Of a stretch of DNA of 32,985 nucleotides, positions 1-8,228 are shown one piece after another. Source of the DNA: Inquilinus limosus (GTDB lineage Bacteria; Pseudomonadota; Alphaproteobacteria; DSM-16000; Inquilinaceae); NCBI RefSeq assembly GCF_002195995.1, contig NZ_NHON01000070.1:1-32985 (forward strand). Reading direction: 5' to 3'. The notes under the pieces are model-generated. The model was not told the origin of the DNA, ran no database searches, and worked only from the letters and a program-made list of their open reading frames with translations. Both the position numbers and the translations under genes were made by a program. Every line of letters begins with the position of its first letter. Positions within the stretch are counted from its first letter, which is position 1.

Positions 1-133
1 GCACCAGCTCGTATCCCGTCTCACGGCTGATCCCGAAGCGCTCACACAGCACCGTCATCGGCTCGCCTCCCGCAAGATACGACACGATGAACCCTATCTT
101 CTCGTCCTCCACGCAGGTCTCCATCCACGGCAT
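1..133 (-). CDS. IS481-family transposase, N-terminal fragment (runs off the window)
   Basis: The reverse strand from ATG at 133 reads MPWMETCVEDEKIGFIVSYL and continues with a helix-turn-helix ending ERFGISRETGYELV. This is the usual start of IS481-type transposases (the MPWKE..., GISRKTGYK pattern). Such proteins carry an N-terminal HTH and a DDE integrase core, and they act in trans on the ends of their insertion sequence. Only about 44 codons are visible, so integrity of the catalytic part cannot be judged. The upstream sequence at about 158-200 contains CTGTCAACCATCTCTCCGG, which resembles the terminal repeats of this IS group, so the element probably ends near there. It would then sit beyond the 3' end of the acyl-CoA dehydrogenase gene. 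Confidence 0.75.
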   Translation of the reverse strand, partial: MPWMETCVEDEKIGFIVSYLAGGEPMTVLCERFGISRETGYELV

Positions 134-224
134 CGGCAAGCCCTCCCTTGCCGTCCAGGAAACCTGTCAACCATCTCTCCGGTCCAATCTGTCCAGACTC
201 TCGCCGGTTCGGACCGCGCGCAGA

Positions 225-260
225 CCCCTCCCCCTGCCCCCTCCCGCAAGGGGAGGGGGG
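225..260. repeat. Short G/C-rich palindromic repeat unit
   Basis: A C-rich tract followed by CGCAA and a G-rich tract forms a short hairpin (CCCCTCC with GGAGGGG). It resembles the half-modules of the elements at 4511-4625 and 25899-26032. It lies between the transposase fragment and the end of the acyl-CoA dehydrogenase gene. There is no T-run on the side expected for a terminator of the minus-strand gene, so I call it an interspersed repeat. Confidence 0.5.
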
Positions 261-341
261 ACTTAAAAAGCTCGCTCCGACGATGTGTGAATCCGATAGT
301 CCCAAGGAAAGGGCGGCCGGGAACCGCCCGCCCCGTTGTGA

Positions 342-2141
342 TCAGAACGCCTCGGCCTCCAGCGCCATCAGCGGCGCCTTGCCGGCCATGATCTGGATGA
401 ACAGCGACCCGGTCTCCGGCAGCATGCGCTGGATGAAGAAGCGCGCCGTCTTCAGCTTGGCGTCGTAGAAGCCGGCGCGGTCGCCGGCCCCGGGCGCCTT
501 CTCCAGCGCCACCTTGGCCATCCGCGCCCACATCCAGCCCAGCGCCACCAGGGCGAACAGCTTGAGGTAGTCGGACGACGCGGCGCCCGCCTCCTCCGGG
601 TCCTTCAGCCCCTTCTGGGCGATCCAGGCAGTGGCCTGCTGCAGCTTGCCGAAGGCCTTGGCCAGCGGGCCGACGAACTCCAGCATCGCCGCGTCCTCCG
701 CCTCCTCGCGGATGAAGGCGTCGACCGGGTGGAAGAAGCTGCGCAGCAGCCGGCCCATATCCTGCGGCATCTTGCGGCCGACCAGGTCCAGCGCCTGGAT
801 GCCATTGGCGCCCTCATAGATCTGGGCGATGCGCGCGTCGCGGACGAACTGCTCCATCCCCCATTCGCGGATGTAGCCGTGGCCGCCCAGCACCTGCTGC
901 GACCGGACCGCGACCTCCAGCCCCATATCGGTGAAATAGGCCTTCAGGATCGGCGTCATCAGCGATACGAAATCGTTGGCGCCCTGCCGCACCGCCGGGT
1001 CGGGGTGCCTGGTGTAGAGGTCGATGTTGATGCCGACCAGGTAGCCCAGCGCCCGCGCGCCTTCGACGAAGGCCTTGCCGGTCAGCAGGTTCTTGCGCAC
1101 GTCGGGATGGACGATGATCGGGTCGGCCGGCTTGTCCGGCGCCTTGGGGCCGGACAGGGCGCGGCCTTGCAGCCGGTCGCGGGCATAGGCCACGGCGTTC
1201 TGATAGGCGACGTCGGCGATGCCGAGCCCCTGCATGGCGACGCCGAGCCGGGCTGTGTTCATCATCACGAACATCGCCCGCATGCCCTTGTGCTTCTCGC
1301 CGACCAGCCAGCCGGTGGCGCCGTCGAGATTCATCACGCAGGTGGACGACGCCTTGATGCCCATCTTGTGCTCGATCGAGCCGCAGGCAATGCCGTTGCG
1401 CGCCCCGGCGACGACCGCCCCGCCCTCCTCCTTCGGCAGGAACTTCGGCACCACGAACAGGCTGATGCCCTTGATGCCCGGCGGGGCGTCGGGCAGGCGG
1501 GCCAGAACCAGATGGATGATGTTCTCGGTCAGGTCATGCTCGCCGGCCGAGATGAAGATCTTGGTGCCGGTGAGGCTCCAGGCGCCGTCCGCCGCCGGTT
1601 CCGCCTTGGTGCGGATCAGGCCGAGATCGGTGCCGCAATGCGGCTCGGTCAGGCACATGGTGCCGGACCAGGTGCCATCGGCCAGCTTCGGCAGGTAGGT
1701 CGCCTTCTGCCGGTCGTCACCATAAGCCGCGAGGGCGTTGTAAGCGCCCTGCGACAGGCCGGGATACATGCCGAAGGAGGAGTTGGCGGCGGACAGCACC
1801 TCCTCGATCACGACGTTCACCGCCTTGGGCATGCCCTGGCCGCCGAAGGCCGGGTCGGCTGACAGGCCGGTCCAGCCGCCCTCGGTGAAGGTGCGGTACG
1901 CCTCCTTGAAGCCCTTCGGCGTATAGACCACGCCGTTCTCGAAGCGGCAGCCCTCCTCGTCGCCCGGCTGGTTCAAGGGCGCCAGCTCGTTCTCGGCCAA
2001 GCGCGCCGCCTCCTCCAGGATCGCGTCGACGGTGTCGGGCGTCGCCTCCTCATAGCCGGGCAGCTGGGCGAGCTGGCCGGCGTCCAGCAGCTCGTGCAGC
2101 ACGAAGCGGATGTCGTCGAGCGGAACCTTGTAGCTGGGCAT
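342..2141 (-). CDS. Acyl-CoA dehydrogenase, long DmdC/AidB-type (599 aa)
   Basis: An FAD enzyme of fatty-acid or related acyl-CoA oxidation that makes the trans-2-enoyl-CoA and passes electrons to electron-transfer flavoprotein. At 599 residues it is about 200 longer than classical medium-chain enzymes. It matches the group that has an extra N-terminal helix region (MPSYKVPLDDIRFVLHELLD) and an extra C-terminal domain, which includes 3-methylmercaptopropionyl-CoA dehydrogenase (DmdC). Visible motifs are the substrate/FAD segment MCLTEPHCGTDLG (about 162-174) and YEGANGIQALDLVGRK (442-457), whose Glu443 is the likely catalytic base. It is the last gene of the beta-oxidation cluster, 12 bp after the FadN-like gene. 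Its Shine-Dalgarno GAGAGGA overlaps that gene's stop codon, which suggests coupled translation. Chain-length preference cannot be read from the sequence. Confidence 0.9.
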   Translation of the reverse strand: MPSYKVPLDDIRFVLHELLDAGQLAQLPGYEEATPDTVDAILEEAARLAENELAPLNQPGDEEGCRFENGVVYTPKGFKEAYRTFTEGGWTGLSADPAFGGQGMPKAVNVVIEEVLSAANSSFGMYPGLSQGAYNALAAYGDDRQKATYLPKLADGTWSGTMCLTEPHCGTDLGLIRTKAEPAADGAWSLTGTKIFISAGEHDLTENIIHLVLARLPDAPPGIKGISLFVVPKFLPKEEGGAVVAGARNGIACGSIEHKMGIKASSTCVMNLDGATGWLVGEKHKGMRAMFVMMNTARLGVAMQGLGIADVAYQNAVAYARDRLQGRALSGPKAPDKPADPIIVHPDVRKNLLTGKAFVEGARALGYLVGINIDLYTRHPDPAVRQGANDFVSLMTPILKAYFTDMGLEVAVRSQQVLGGHGYIREWGMEQFVRDARIAQIYEGANGIQALDLVGRKMPQDMGRLLRSFFHPVDAFIREEAEDAAMLEFVGPLAKAFGKLQQATAWIAQKGLKDPEEAGAASSDYLKLFALVALGWMWARMAKVALEKAPGAGDRAGFYDAKLKTARFFIQRMLPETGSLFIQIMAGKAPLMALEAEAF

Positions 2142-2153
2142 GGTTGGATCCTC

Positions 2154-4484
2154 TCAGTTCCGCAGCGGCTTGCCGGTGGCCAGCATGTGCTCGACCCGGG
2201 CGATGGTGCCGGGGGCCCGGACCAGCGCGGTGAACGCCTCGCGCTCCAGCGCCAGAACGTCGTCCTCGGTCAGCTTTTCGGTGATGTCGGTGTCGCCGCC
2301 GGACAGCACATTCGCCAGCCGGTCGGAGACGACGACGTCGTAGGGCGTCGCCCTGCCGGTGCGGGCCAGGTCGGCCACCGCCAAGGCGAAAGCGGTCTTG
2401 GCGGTCGGGCCCGGCAGGCGGATCTCCTCCGCCGGCTTCGGCGGCTGGTAGCCTTCGGCCATGGCGAGGGCGCGGGCCTTGGCGTCGGCCAGCAGCCGGT
2501 CGCGGTTCATGGTGATGCCGTCGGCCGGGCGGAGATACAGCAGCTCCTTCGCCTCGAAGGCCGACTTCGCCACCTTGGCCGTGCCGATGGTCTCGAACAC
2601 CTGGCCCAGCGGCGGCATCGGGCCGCCCGGGCGCTTCGGCTGGCCATAGGCGCGCAGCAGCATCTCCTTGCAGCCGCCCCAGCCGGGGATCAGGCCGACG
2701 CCGACCTCGACCAGGCCGCAATAGGTCTCGGCATGGGCCTGGATCGCCGCCGCGTGCAGCAGGATCTCGCAGCCGCCGCCCAGCGCCATGCCGGAGGGCG
2801 CGGCCACGGTCGGGAACGGCGCGAATTTCAGCGCCTTGTAGGCGTCCTGGCCACCCTTCACCAGCGCCTCGATCTGCGGCCACAGGGCGATGTTGATGCC
2901 GAACAGGGCGAGGCCGAGATTGGCGCCGACCGAGAAGTTGGTGCCCTCGTTGTAGATCACCATCGCCTTGTATTTCGACGCGCTGATGCGGATCGCCTCG
3001 GCCAGCAGGGCCATGGTCTGGTCGTCGAGGCTGTTCATCTTCGAGGTGAACTCGAAGCAGGTGACGCCGTCGCCGATGTCCCACAGGGCCGCCGACCCGT
3101 TGCGGGCGATCGGCTTGGCGGTGCGCTTGATGTCGGCCAGCAGCAGCACGCCGTCCGGCCGCTTCACCTCGGCATAGTCGCCGCCGGTGGTGAGATATTG
3201 CAGCTTGCCGTCCTGGACCTGGTAGAAGCTGCGGCCCTGCGCCGCCTTCAAGAGCGCCGGCACCGGCTTGCCCTGGCTCTCCAGCCAGCCGATCAGCCAG
3301 TCGGCGCCGACCTGGTCGATCAGCTCGAACGGGCCGTAGGTCCAGTTGTAGCCGAGGCGCATCGCCTCATCGACCGCGACCACCGTGTCGGCGATCTGCG
3401 GCACCAGCCCGGCGGCGTAGGACAAGGTCTGGCCCAGCACCCGGGCGACGTATTGGCCGGTCTTGTCGCCGAAGGCGACCAGCGCCTTCAACCCGCCCTG
3501 GCGTGCCGCCTCCACGCTCTCCAGCTTCGGCTTGTCCGACTTCGCCCAGGCGCCGGTCTTGAGGTCGATGCTCTCCTTCACCCGGCTGCCGTCGGCAGCC
3601 TTGCTGAGGCGGTAGAAGCCGCCCTTGCCCTTGCGGCCGGTGTAGCCCTCGGCGATCAGCGTTTCGATCGCCGGCTCGACCCGGTAGATCTCGCGATACC
3701 CGTCATCCTTGGGCAGCGTCGCCAGCAGGCTCTTGGCGATATGCGGCATCAGGTCGAGGCCGACCAGGTCGATCAGCCCGAACACGCCGGTCTTCGGCAC
3801 GCCCATCGGCCGGCCGGCCACCGCATCCGCCTCCTCCACCGTCAGGCCGAGGTCGAAGGCGGCGTTGACCGCCGACTGGATCCAGTAGGTACCGATGCGG
3901 TTGGCGATGAAGCCGGGCGTGTCCTTGCAGTCGACCACGCCCTTGCCGAGGCGCAGGTCGGCGAAGCCGCGGATACCCGCGACCAGCGCCGGGTCGGTCT
4001 CCGGCCCGGTCACCAGCTCCAGGAGGCGCATATAGCGCGGCGGGTTGAAGAAATGGGTGATCAGGAAGCCGCGCCGGAACGCCTCGGATCGGCCCTCGGT
4101 CAGGATCGCCAGCGGGATGGTCGAGGTGTTGGAGGAGACGGCCGCGCCGGGCTTCATCACCTGTTCGATCCGGGCGTAGAGGTCCTGCTTGACCGCCGGG
4201 TCCTCCAGCACCGCCTCGACGATCCAGTCGCAGCCGGCCAGCTTGCCGAGGTCGTCCTCGGTGTTGCCGGGGGTGACCAGCCTCGCCGCCGCCTTCGACA
4301 TGAAGGGCGCCGGGTCGGCCTTGGCCATGCGCGCCAGCGCGCCCTCGGCCACGGCGTTCCGGTTGGTCGCACCCTTCGGCACGATGTCGAGCAGCAGCAC
4401 CGGCACGCCGGCATTGGCGAAATGGGCGGCGATGCCGCTGCCCATCACCCCGGCGCCGATCACCGCGACTTGCTTGATGTCCAT
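2154..4484 (-). CDS. fadN: FadN-type 3-hydroxyacyl-CoA dehydrogenase / enoyl-CoA hydratase fusion (776 aa)
   Basis: A bifunctional beta-oxidation enzyme that hydrates enoyl-CoA and oxidises the 3-hydroxyacyl-CoA with NAD+. Domain order is dehydrogenase first, hydratase second, as in Bacillus FadN and opposite to FadB/FadJ. The N-terminal Rossmann motif is GAGVMGSG (10-17), and THFFNPPRYMRLLELV carries the dehydrogenase signature. The C-terminal half has the crotonase oxyanion and substrate motifs NFSVGANLGLALFG and GMALGGGCEILLHA, then GLVEVGVGLIPGWGG with the expected acidic residue. The start at 4484 is preceded by GGGGAG. The gene lies between thiolase and acyl-CoA dehydrogenase in one transcription unit. 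The 167-bp gap to thiolase is filled by a repeat. The symbol is by architecture and is not an assigned orthologue. Confidence 0.9.
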   Translation of the reverse strand: MDIKQVAVIGAGVMGSGIAAHFANAGVPVLLLDIVPKGATNRNAVAEGALARMAKADPAPFMSKAAARLVTPGNTEDDLGKLAGCDWIVEAVLEDPAVKQDLYARIEQVMKPGAAVSSNTSTIPLAILTEGRSEAFRRGFLITHFFNPPRYMRLLELVTGPETDPALVAGIRGFADLRLGKGVVDCKDTPGFIANRIGTYWIQSAVNAAFDLGLTVEEADAVAGRPMGVPKTGVFGLIDLVGLDLMPHIAKSLLATLPKDDGYREIYRVEPAIETLIAEGYTGRKGKGGFYRLSKAADGSRVKESIDLKTGAWAKSDKPKLESVEAARQGGLKALVAFGDKTGQYVARVLGQTLSYAAGLVPQIADTVVAVDEAMRLGYNWTYGPFELIDQVGADWLIGWLESQGKPVPALLKAAQGRSFYQVQDGKLQYLTTGGDYAEVKRPDGVLLLADIKRTAKPIARNGSAALWDIGDGVTCFEFTSKMNSLDDQTMALLAEAIRISASKYKAMVIYNEGTNFSVGANLGLALFGINIALWPQIEALVKGGQDAYKALKFAPFPTVAAPSGMALGGGCEILLHAAAIQAHAETYCGLVEVGVGLIPGWGGCKEMLLRAYGQPKRPGGPMPPLGQVFETIGTAKVAKSAFEAKELLYLRPADGITMNRDRLLADAKARALAMAEGYQPPKPAEEIRLPGPTAKTAFALAVADLARTGRATPYDVVVSDRLANVLSGGDTDITEKLTEDDVLALEREAFTALVRAPGTIARVEHMLATGKPLRN

Positions 4485-4510
4485 GGTTCAGCTCCCCGTG
4501 TCGGTGCCTG

Positions 4511-4625
4511 CCCCCTCACCCTCCCGTCGCTTTGCGACGGGCCCCTCCCTCTCTCCGAGGAGAGGGGCGGTTACCTCTCCCCCGGGGAGAGGTCGGAACC
4601 GCGACAGCGGTTCCGGGTGAGGGGG
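4511..4625. repeat. Modular palindromic repeat, CCCCCTCACCC outer ends
   Basis: The element opens with CCCCCTCACCC and closes with GGGTGAGGGGG, so its outer ends are inverted repeats. Inside, each half has its own hairpin, for example CCCGTCGC-ttt-GCGACGGG on the left and CTCTCCCCCGGGGAGAG on the right. The right half shares the order GGGAGAGGTCGGA, CGCGA, AGCGG, TCCGGGTGAGGGGG with the element at 25899-26032, which shows one repeat family. It lies between thiolase and fadN inside a presumed operon, so it would be transcribed and could affect mRNA decay or read-through. Confidence 0.8.
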
Positions 4626-4651
4626 TGGCTCCGAATTCGATCGTCAGAAGG

Positions 4652-5791
4652 TCAGGCGGCCTCGAGCACGGTGGCGATGCCCTGGCCGCCGCCGATGCAC
4701 ATGGTGGCGAGGGCCAGCGCCTTGCCCTCTCGCTTCAGGATCGATGCGGCCTTACCGGTGATCCGGGCGCCCGAGGCGCCGAGCGGGTGGCCCAGCGCGA
4801 TGGCGCCGCCATCGATGTTGGTCTTGTCCCAGTCGAGCTCGAGGTCGCGGCCGACCGCCAGCGCCTGGGCGGCGAAGGCCTCGTTCAGCTCGACCACGTC
4901 GATGTCCTTCAGCGACAGCCCGGCGCGCTTCAGCGCCTTGCGGCTGGCGCCGACCGGGCCGATGCCCATGATCTCCGGCGCGCAGCCCGACACCGCGACC
5001 GACCGGATCCGCGCCAGGATCGGCAGGCCGGCCGCCTTGGCGAAGGCCTCGCTGGTGACCAGCGTCGCCGAGGCGCCGTCGGTCAGCGGGCTGGAGGTGC
5101 CGGCGGTGACCGTGCCGTTCTGGTCGAAGGCCGGCTTCAGCCCGGACAGGCCTTCCTGGCTGGTGTCGGGGCGGATGGTGCCGTCGCGCTCGACCGTGCC
5201 GTCCCTGGTCACGATCGCCACGACCTCGCCGGCGAAGCGGCCCTGGGCCCAGGCCGTCGCGGCACGCTGCTGCGAGCGGATGGCGAAGTCCTGCTGGCTC
5301 TCGCGGGTGATCTGGTACTTCACCGCCAGGTTCTCGGCGGTCACGCCCATGTTGAAATAGGCCTGCGGCATCTCGGCCGCCAGCTTCGGGTTCGGCGCCG
5401 GGTTGAAGCCCATCATCGGCACCCGGGTCATGCTCTCGACCCCGGCGCAGAGGAAGGCCTCGCCCGCGCCCATCTGGATGGCGCCGGCCGCCTGGTGGAT
5501 CGCCTGCATCGACGACCCGCAGTAGCGGTTGACGGTGACGCCGCCGACCGATTGCGGCAGCCCGGCCAGGAACACGACCATGCGGGCCATGTTGAAGCCC
5601 TGCTCGCCCTCCGGGAAGGCGCAGCCGAGGATCAGATCCTCGATCGCCTCCGGGTCGACCTTGGTCTCCGCGACCAGCGCCTTGATCACGTCGGCGACCA
5701 GGTCGTCCGGCCGCACCCGGCGCAGGTCCCCCTTGTTGGCGAAGTGATGCGGCGACCGCTTGAACCCGGCGATGACGACGCTCTTGTCCAT
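4652..5791 (-). CDS. fadA: Acetyl-CoA acyltransferase (thiolase, 379 aa)
   Basis: Thiolase catalysing the last beta-oxidation step, cleavage of 3-ketoacyl-CoA with CoA. The full set of catalytic motifs is present: nucleophile Cys91 in NRYCGSSMQAIHQAAGAIQM, NEAFA (303-307), His335 in GGAIALGHPLGASGAR, and Cys365 in CIGGGQG. The length is normal for the family. The start at 5791 has a strong GAGGAG upstream. It follows merR by 54 bp and precedes the FadN-like gene, so it is probably the degradative partner in the same pathway rather than a PhaA-type biosynthetic thiolase, although sequence alone does not exclude that. Confidence 0.92.
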   Translation of the reverse strand: MDKSVVIAGFKRSPHHFANKGDLRRVRPDDLVADVIKALVAETKVDPEAIEDLILGCAFPEGEQGFNMARMVVFLAGLPQSVGGVTVNRYCGSSMQAIHQAAGAIQMGAGEAFLCAGVESMTRVPMMGFNPAPNPKLAAEMPQAYFNMGVTAENLAVKYQITRESQQDFAIRSQQRAATAWAQGRFAGEVVAIVTRDGTVERDGTIRPDTSQEGLSGLKPAFDQNGTVTAGTSSPLTDGASATLVTSEAFAKAAGLPILARIRSVAVSGCAPEIMGIGPVGASRKALKRAGLSLKDIDVVELNEAFAAQALAVGRDLELDWDKTNIDGGAIALGHPLGASGARITGKAASILKREGKALALATMCIGGGQGIATVLEAA

Positions 5792-5845
5792 GGTGGGCTC
5801 CTCAGAGTTTCTTGTCGCGGGCCGCGCCCGCGGATTGGGGGCGGC

Positions 5846-6268
5846 TCAGCCTTCCGGCAGCGCGCCTTCCCGCTTCAGGAAATCGGTGATCTCGGCCTCG
5901 ATGCCGCGCAGGTCCTCGATGGTCTGCTGGACATCGACCAGCTGGGTCTCAAGCGAGGCCCGCCGCGCCCGGGCGCGGGCCAGGAAGAAGCTCATCTGCC
6001 CGACCTTGCTGTGGTCGCGGTCGTAGAGGTCGAGGAATTCCTTGATATCGGCCAGGGAAAAACCGAGGCGCTTGCCGCGGCAGATCAGGGCGAGGCGTGC
6101 CCGGTCGCGATGGCTGTAGATGCGCGTCAGCCCGGCGCGCTCGGGCGACAGCAGGCCCTCGTCTTCGTAGAACCGGATGCTGCGCGCGGTGATATCGAAT
6201 GCCGCGGCGAGATCGCCGATCGAGTAGCTCCGCTGCTCGACGCGCTTCTCCTGGGTGTCCGCCTCCAT
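5846..6268 (-). CDS. liuR: MerR-family regulator, LiuR-like (140 aa)
   Basis: A DNA-binding regulator with the MerR N-terminal winged helix (SYSIGDLAAAFDITARSIRFYEDEGLL, about residues 14-40) and a C-terminal coiled-coil dimerisation helix (about 90-125). No cysteine cluster for metal binding is visible. The length and the C-terminus rich in Arg/Ala and Gln/Asp resemble LiuR, the regulator of branched-chain amino acid and acyl-CoA catabolism in proteobacteria. Its position between acyl-CoA synthetase and thiolase supports control of this cluster. The start at 6268 has GGAGG about 10 bp upstream. A palindromic site lies 36-51 bp upstream of the start, consistent with autoregulation. The ligand is unknown. 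Confidence 0.8.
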   Translation of the reverse strand: MEADTQEKRVEQRSYSIGDLAAAFDITARSIRFYEDEGLLSPERAGLTRIYSHRDRARLALICRGKRLGFSLADIKEFLDLYDRDHSKVGQMSFFLARARARRASLETQLVDVQQTIEDLRGIEAEITDFLKREGALPEG

Positions 6269-6303
6269 GGCCGATCCGCCTCCGACTGCGTTGCAGGCTG
6301 CCG

Positions 6304-6319
6304 TTTACGTAAACGTAAA
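6304..6319. promoter_or_regulatory. Probable MerR/LiuR operator
   Basis: TTTACGTAAACGTAAA has perfect inverted arms (TTTACG/CGTAAA) around a 4-bp centre. It stands out as the only A/T-rich palindrome in the 87-bp gap between the acyl-CoA synthetase and merR. The ACGT-containing arms resemble published LiuR-type operators. It is placed to control merR, thiolase, fadN and acyl-CoA dehydrogenase. Whether it also affects the upstream fadD-like gene is unclear, because it lies behind that gene's stop codon. Confidence 0.7.
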
Positions 6320-6355
6320 GTAGCGCAGCCGGAGGATCGGGTCAATCGGATCGGC

Positions 6356-8089
6356 TCACGTGCCGGTCCGCACCGCCGCCTCCGTCGCACCAGCGGCGGC
6401 CTTGGCGGCCTCCTCCTCCAGCACCGCCTTGCGCGACAGCTTGCCGATCAGGGTCTTCGGCAGCGGCGTGTCGCGGAACTCGACCAGCTTCGGCATCTCG
6501 ATCGGCGACAGCTTGTCCTTGAGGAACGCGACCAGCGCCTCGGCGGTCAGGCTCTGGCCCGGCCGCGGCTTGATATAGGCCTTCACCGTCTGGCCGCGAT
6601 AGGCGTCCGGCAGGCCGGCGACGATGCATTCCTCCACCGCCGGGTGCAGGTAGATCGCCTCCTCGACATTGCGCGGATAGACGTTGAAGCCGGAGCACAG
6701 GATCATGTCCTTGATCCGGTCGACGATGAAGGTGTAGCCGTCCTCGTCCATGGTGCCGACATCGCCGGTGTGCAGGCGGCCGTCGCGCAGCACCTCGGCC
6801 GTGTCCTCCGGCCGGTTCCAGTAGCCCTTCATCACCTGCGGCCCGCGGATGCAGACCTCGCCGCGCTCGCCGGTCGGCACCACCGTGCTGCGGTCCTCCA
6901 GCGACACGATCTCGATCACCGTCTGCGGCAGCGGGATGCCGATCGACCCGGTCTTGTTCACCCCGAACAGCGGGTTGCAGGTGGCGATCGGCGAGCTTTC
7001 CGACAGGCCGTAGCCCTCGACCAGCTTGCAGCCGGTCGCCGCCTCGAAGGCGTGCTTGACCTCGACCGGCAGCGGCGCCCCGCCGGAGATGCAGCGCTTC
7101 AGCGACGACAGGTCGTATTTCGCGCGCTCGGGGAAGTTGGCGATCGCGGTGTAGATGGTGGGCACCGCCGGGAACAGCGTCGGCTTCTTGTCGTGGATCG
7201 TCTTCATGACGGTCTCGAGCTCGAAGCGCGGCAGCATGATGATCTCCGCCCCCGCCCAGATCGCCAGGTTCATCGCCACGGTCATGGCGAAGACGTGGAA
7301 GAACGGCAGCACGGCCAGCATCCGGTCCTGGCCCGGGACCATGCCCTCGAACCAGCAGCCGGCCTGCACCGCGTTGGCGTAGAGGTTGAAATGGGTCAGC
7401 ATCGCCCCCTTGGGCGTGCCGGTGGTGCCGCCGGTGTATTGCAGCACCGCCAAATCGTCCTCCGGCACGATCGCGACCGGCGCGAAGCGTCCGTCATTGC
7501 GCACCAGGTCGTTCCAGCGCAGGTGCCGCTCGTCCTTCGGCACCCTGGCGACCTCGCGCCGCTTGACGATCGGAAACAGCAGGTTCTTCGGGAAGGGCAG
7601 CACGCCCGCCATCGGGCAGACCAGGATCCGCTTCAGCGCGGTGCGGCCCAGGAGCGGCAGCAGCTTGTTGTGCAGCTGCGCCAGGTCGAGCGTCACCATC
7701 ATCTCGGTGCCGCTGTCGTCGATGTTGGTGATCAGCTCGCGCTCGGCATAGAGCGGGTTGAAGTTCACCACCACCGCGCCGCATTTCAGCAGCGCGAAAT
7801 AGCTGACCACGTAATAGGGGCAGTTCGGCAGGAACAGGCCGACCCGGCTGCCCTTGCCGATCCCGGCCGCCTGGAAGCCCTTGGCCGCGCGGGCGACCAG
7901 GTCGCCGATCTGGCCGTAGGTCAGGGTCTTGTCCATGAAGGTGGCGCAGGGGCGGTCGGCGAACTTCGCCACGGCGTCGTCGAGGATGGCGTAGAGAGGC
8001 CGGCGCTCGATCGGCTGGCTCCAGTCGATCTTGGGCGGGTACAGCTTGGCCCAGGCATTCGGGCGGTCCGAGGCAAACGCCTCCGTCAT
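6356..8089 (-). CDS. fadD: Long-chain acyl-CoA synthetase (577 aa)
   Basis: An AMP-forming ligase that activates a fatty or other carboxylic acid with ATP and CoA, the entry step for the downstream beta-oxidation genes. Seen in the protein are the P-loop-like YTGGTTGTPKG (218-228), then GYGLSESSP, YWNRPEDTAEV, LHTGDVGTMDEDGY, and IKDMILCSGFNVYPRNVEEAI. Near the C-terminus is GKLSRKA, containing the conserved catalytic lysine. Length and motif order fit FadD. It is the first gene of the minus-strand cluster, 87 bp ahead of merR, and divergent from the ABC exporter. The true substrate (fatty acid or other acid) is inferred from family and neighbours. Confidence 0.9.
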   Translation of the reverse strand: MTEAFASDRPNAWAKLYPPKIDWSQPIERRPLYAILDDAVAKFADRPCATFMDKTLTYGQIGDLVARAAKGFQAAGIGKGSRVGLFLPNCPYYVVSYFALLKCGAVVVNFNPLYAERELITNIDDSGTEMMVTLDLAQLHNKLLPLLGRTALKRILVCPMAGVLPFPKNLLFPIVKRREVARVPKDERHLRWNDLVRNDGRFAPVAIVPEDDLAVLQYTGGTTGTPKGAMLTHFNLYANAVQAGCWFEGMVPGQDRMLAVLPFFHVFAMTVAMNLAIWAGAEIIMLPRFELETVMKTIHDKKPTLFPAVPTIYTAIANFPERAKYDLSSLKRCISGGAPLPVEVKHAFEAATGCKLVEGYGLSESSPIATCNPLFGVNKTGSIGIPLPQTVIEIVSLEDRSTVVPTGERGEVCIRGPQVMKGYWNRPEDTAEVLRDGRLHTGDVGTMDEDGYTFIVDRIKDMILCSGFNVYPRNVEEAIYLHPAVEECIVAGLPDAYRGQTVKAYIKPRPGQSLTAEALVAFLKDKLSPIEMPKLVEFRDTPLPKTLIGKLSRKAVLEEEAAKAAAGATEAAVRTGT

Positions 8090-8170
8090 ATCGGTCTCCC
8101 TACGGACTTTCTCGGGCCGCAGCGCGGCCTTATCGCATGATGGTGCCGGTCAGCGGAACCGGCCGCAAGG

Positions 8171-8199
8171 TTGAAGCGGAGCCGGGGCCGTGGTTTAAC
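8171..8199 (+). promoter_or_regulatory. Candidate sigma-70-type promoter for the ABC exporter
   Basis: TTGAAG (8171-8176) and TTTAAC (8194-8199) are separated by 17 bp, each matching 4 of 6 consensus positions. The pair lies 30 bp upstream of the proposed TTG start of the exporter in the divergent gap with the acyl-CoA synthetase. It is the best-spaced pair there, but no experimental support is visible. Confidence 0.4.
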
Positions 8200-8228
8200 G
8201 GCGCGCTCGATATTGGATCTGGATCACC

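Noticed and set aside
237-259. Rho-independent terminator after the acyl-CoA dehydrogenase.
   Set aside because: A hairpin exists, but no T-run follows it on the transcribed strand, and the sequence belongs to the interspersed repeat type.
2094-5360. Very long open frame on the plus strand across the beta-oxidation genes.
   Set aside because: It is the antisense shadow of three clearly recognised minus-strand enzymes. The high GC content keeps stop codons rare, and its sequence resembles no family.
4532-8140. Even longer plus-strand open frame of about 1200 codons.
   Set aside because: Antisense to thiolase, merR and acyl-CoA synthetase, with low-complexity Arg/Gly/Asp/Leu composition typical of a shadow frame.
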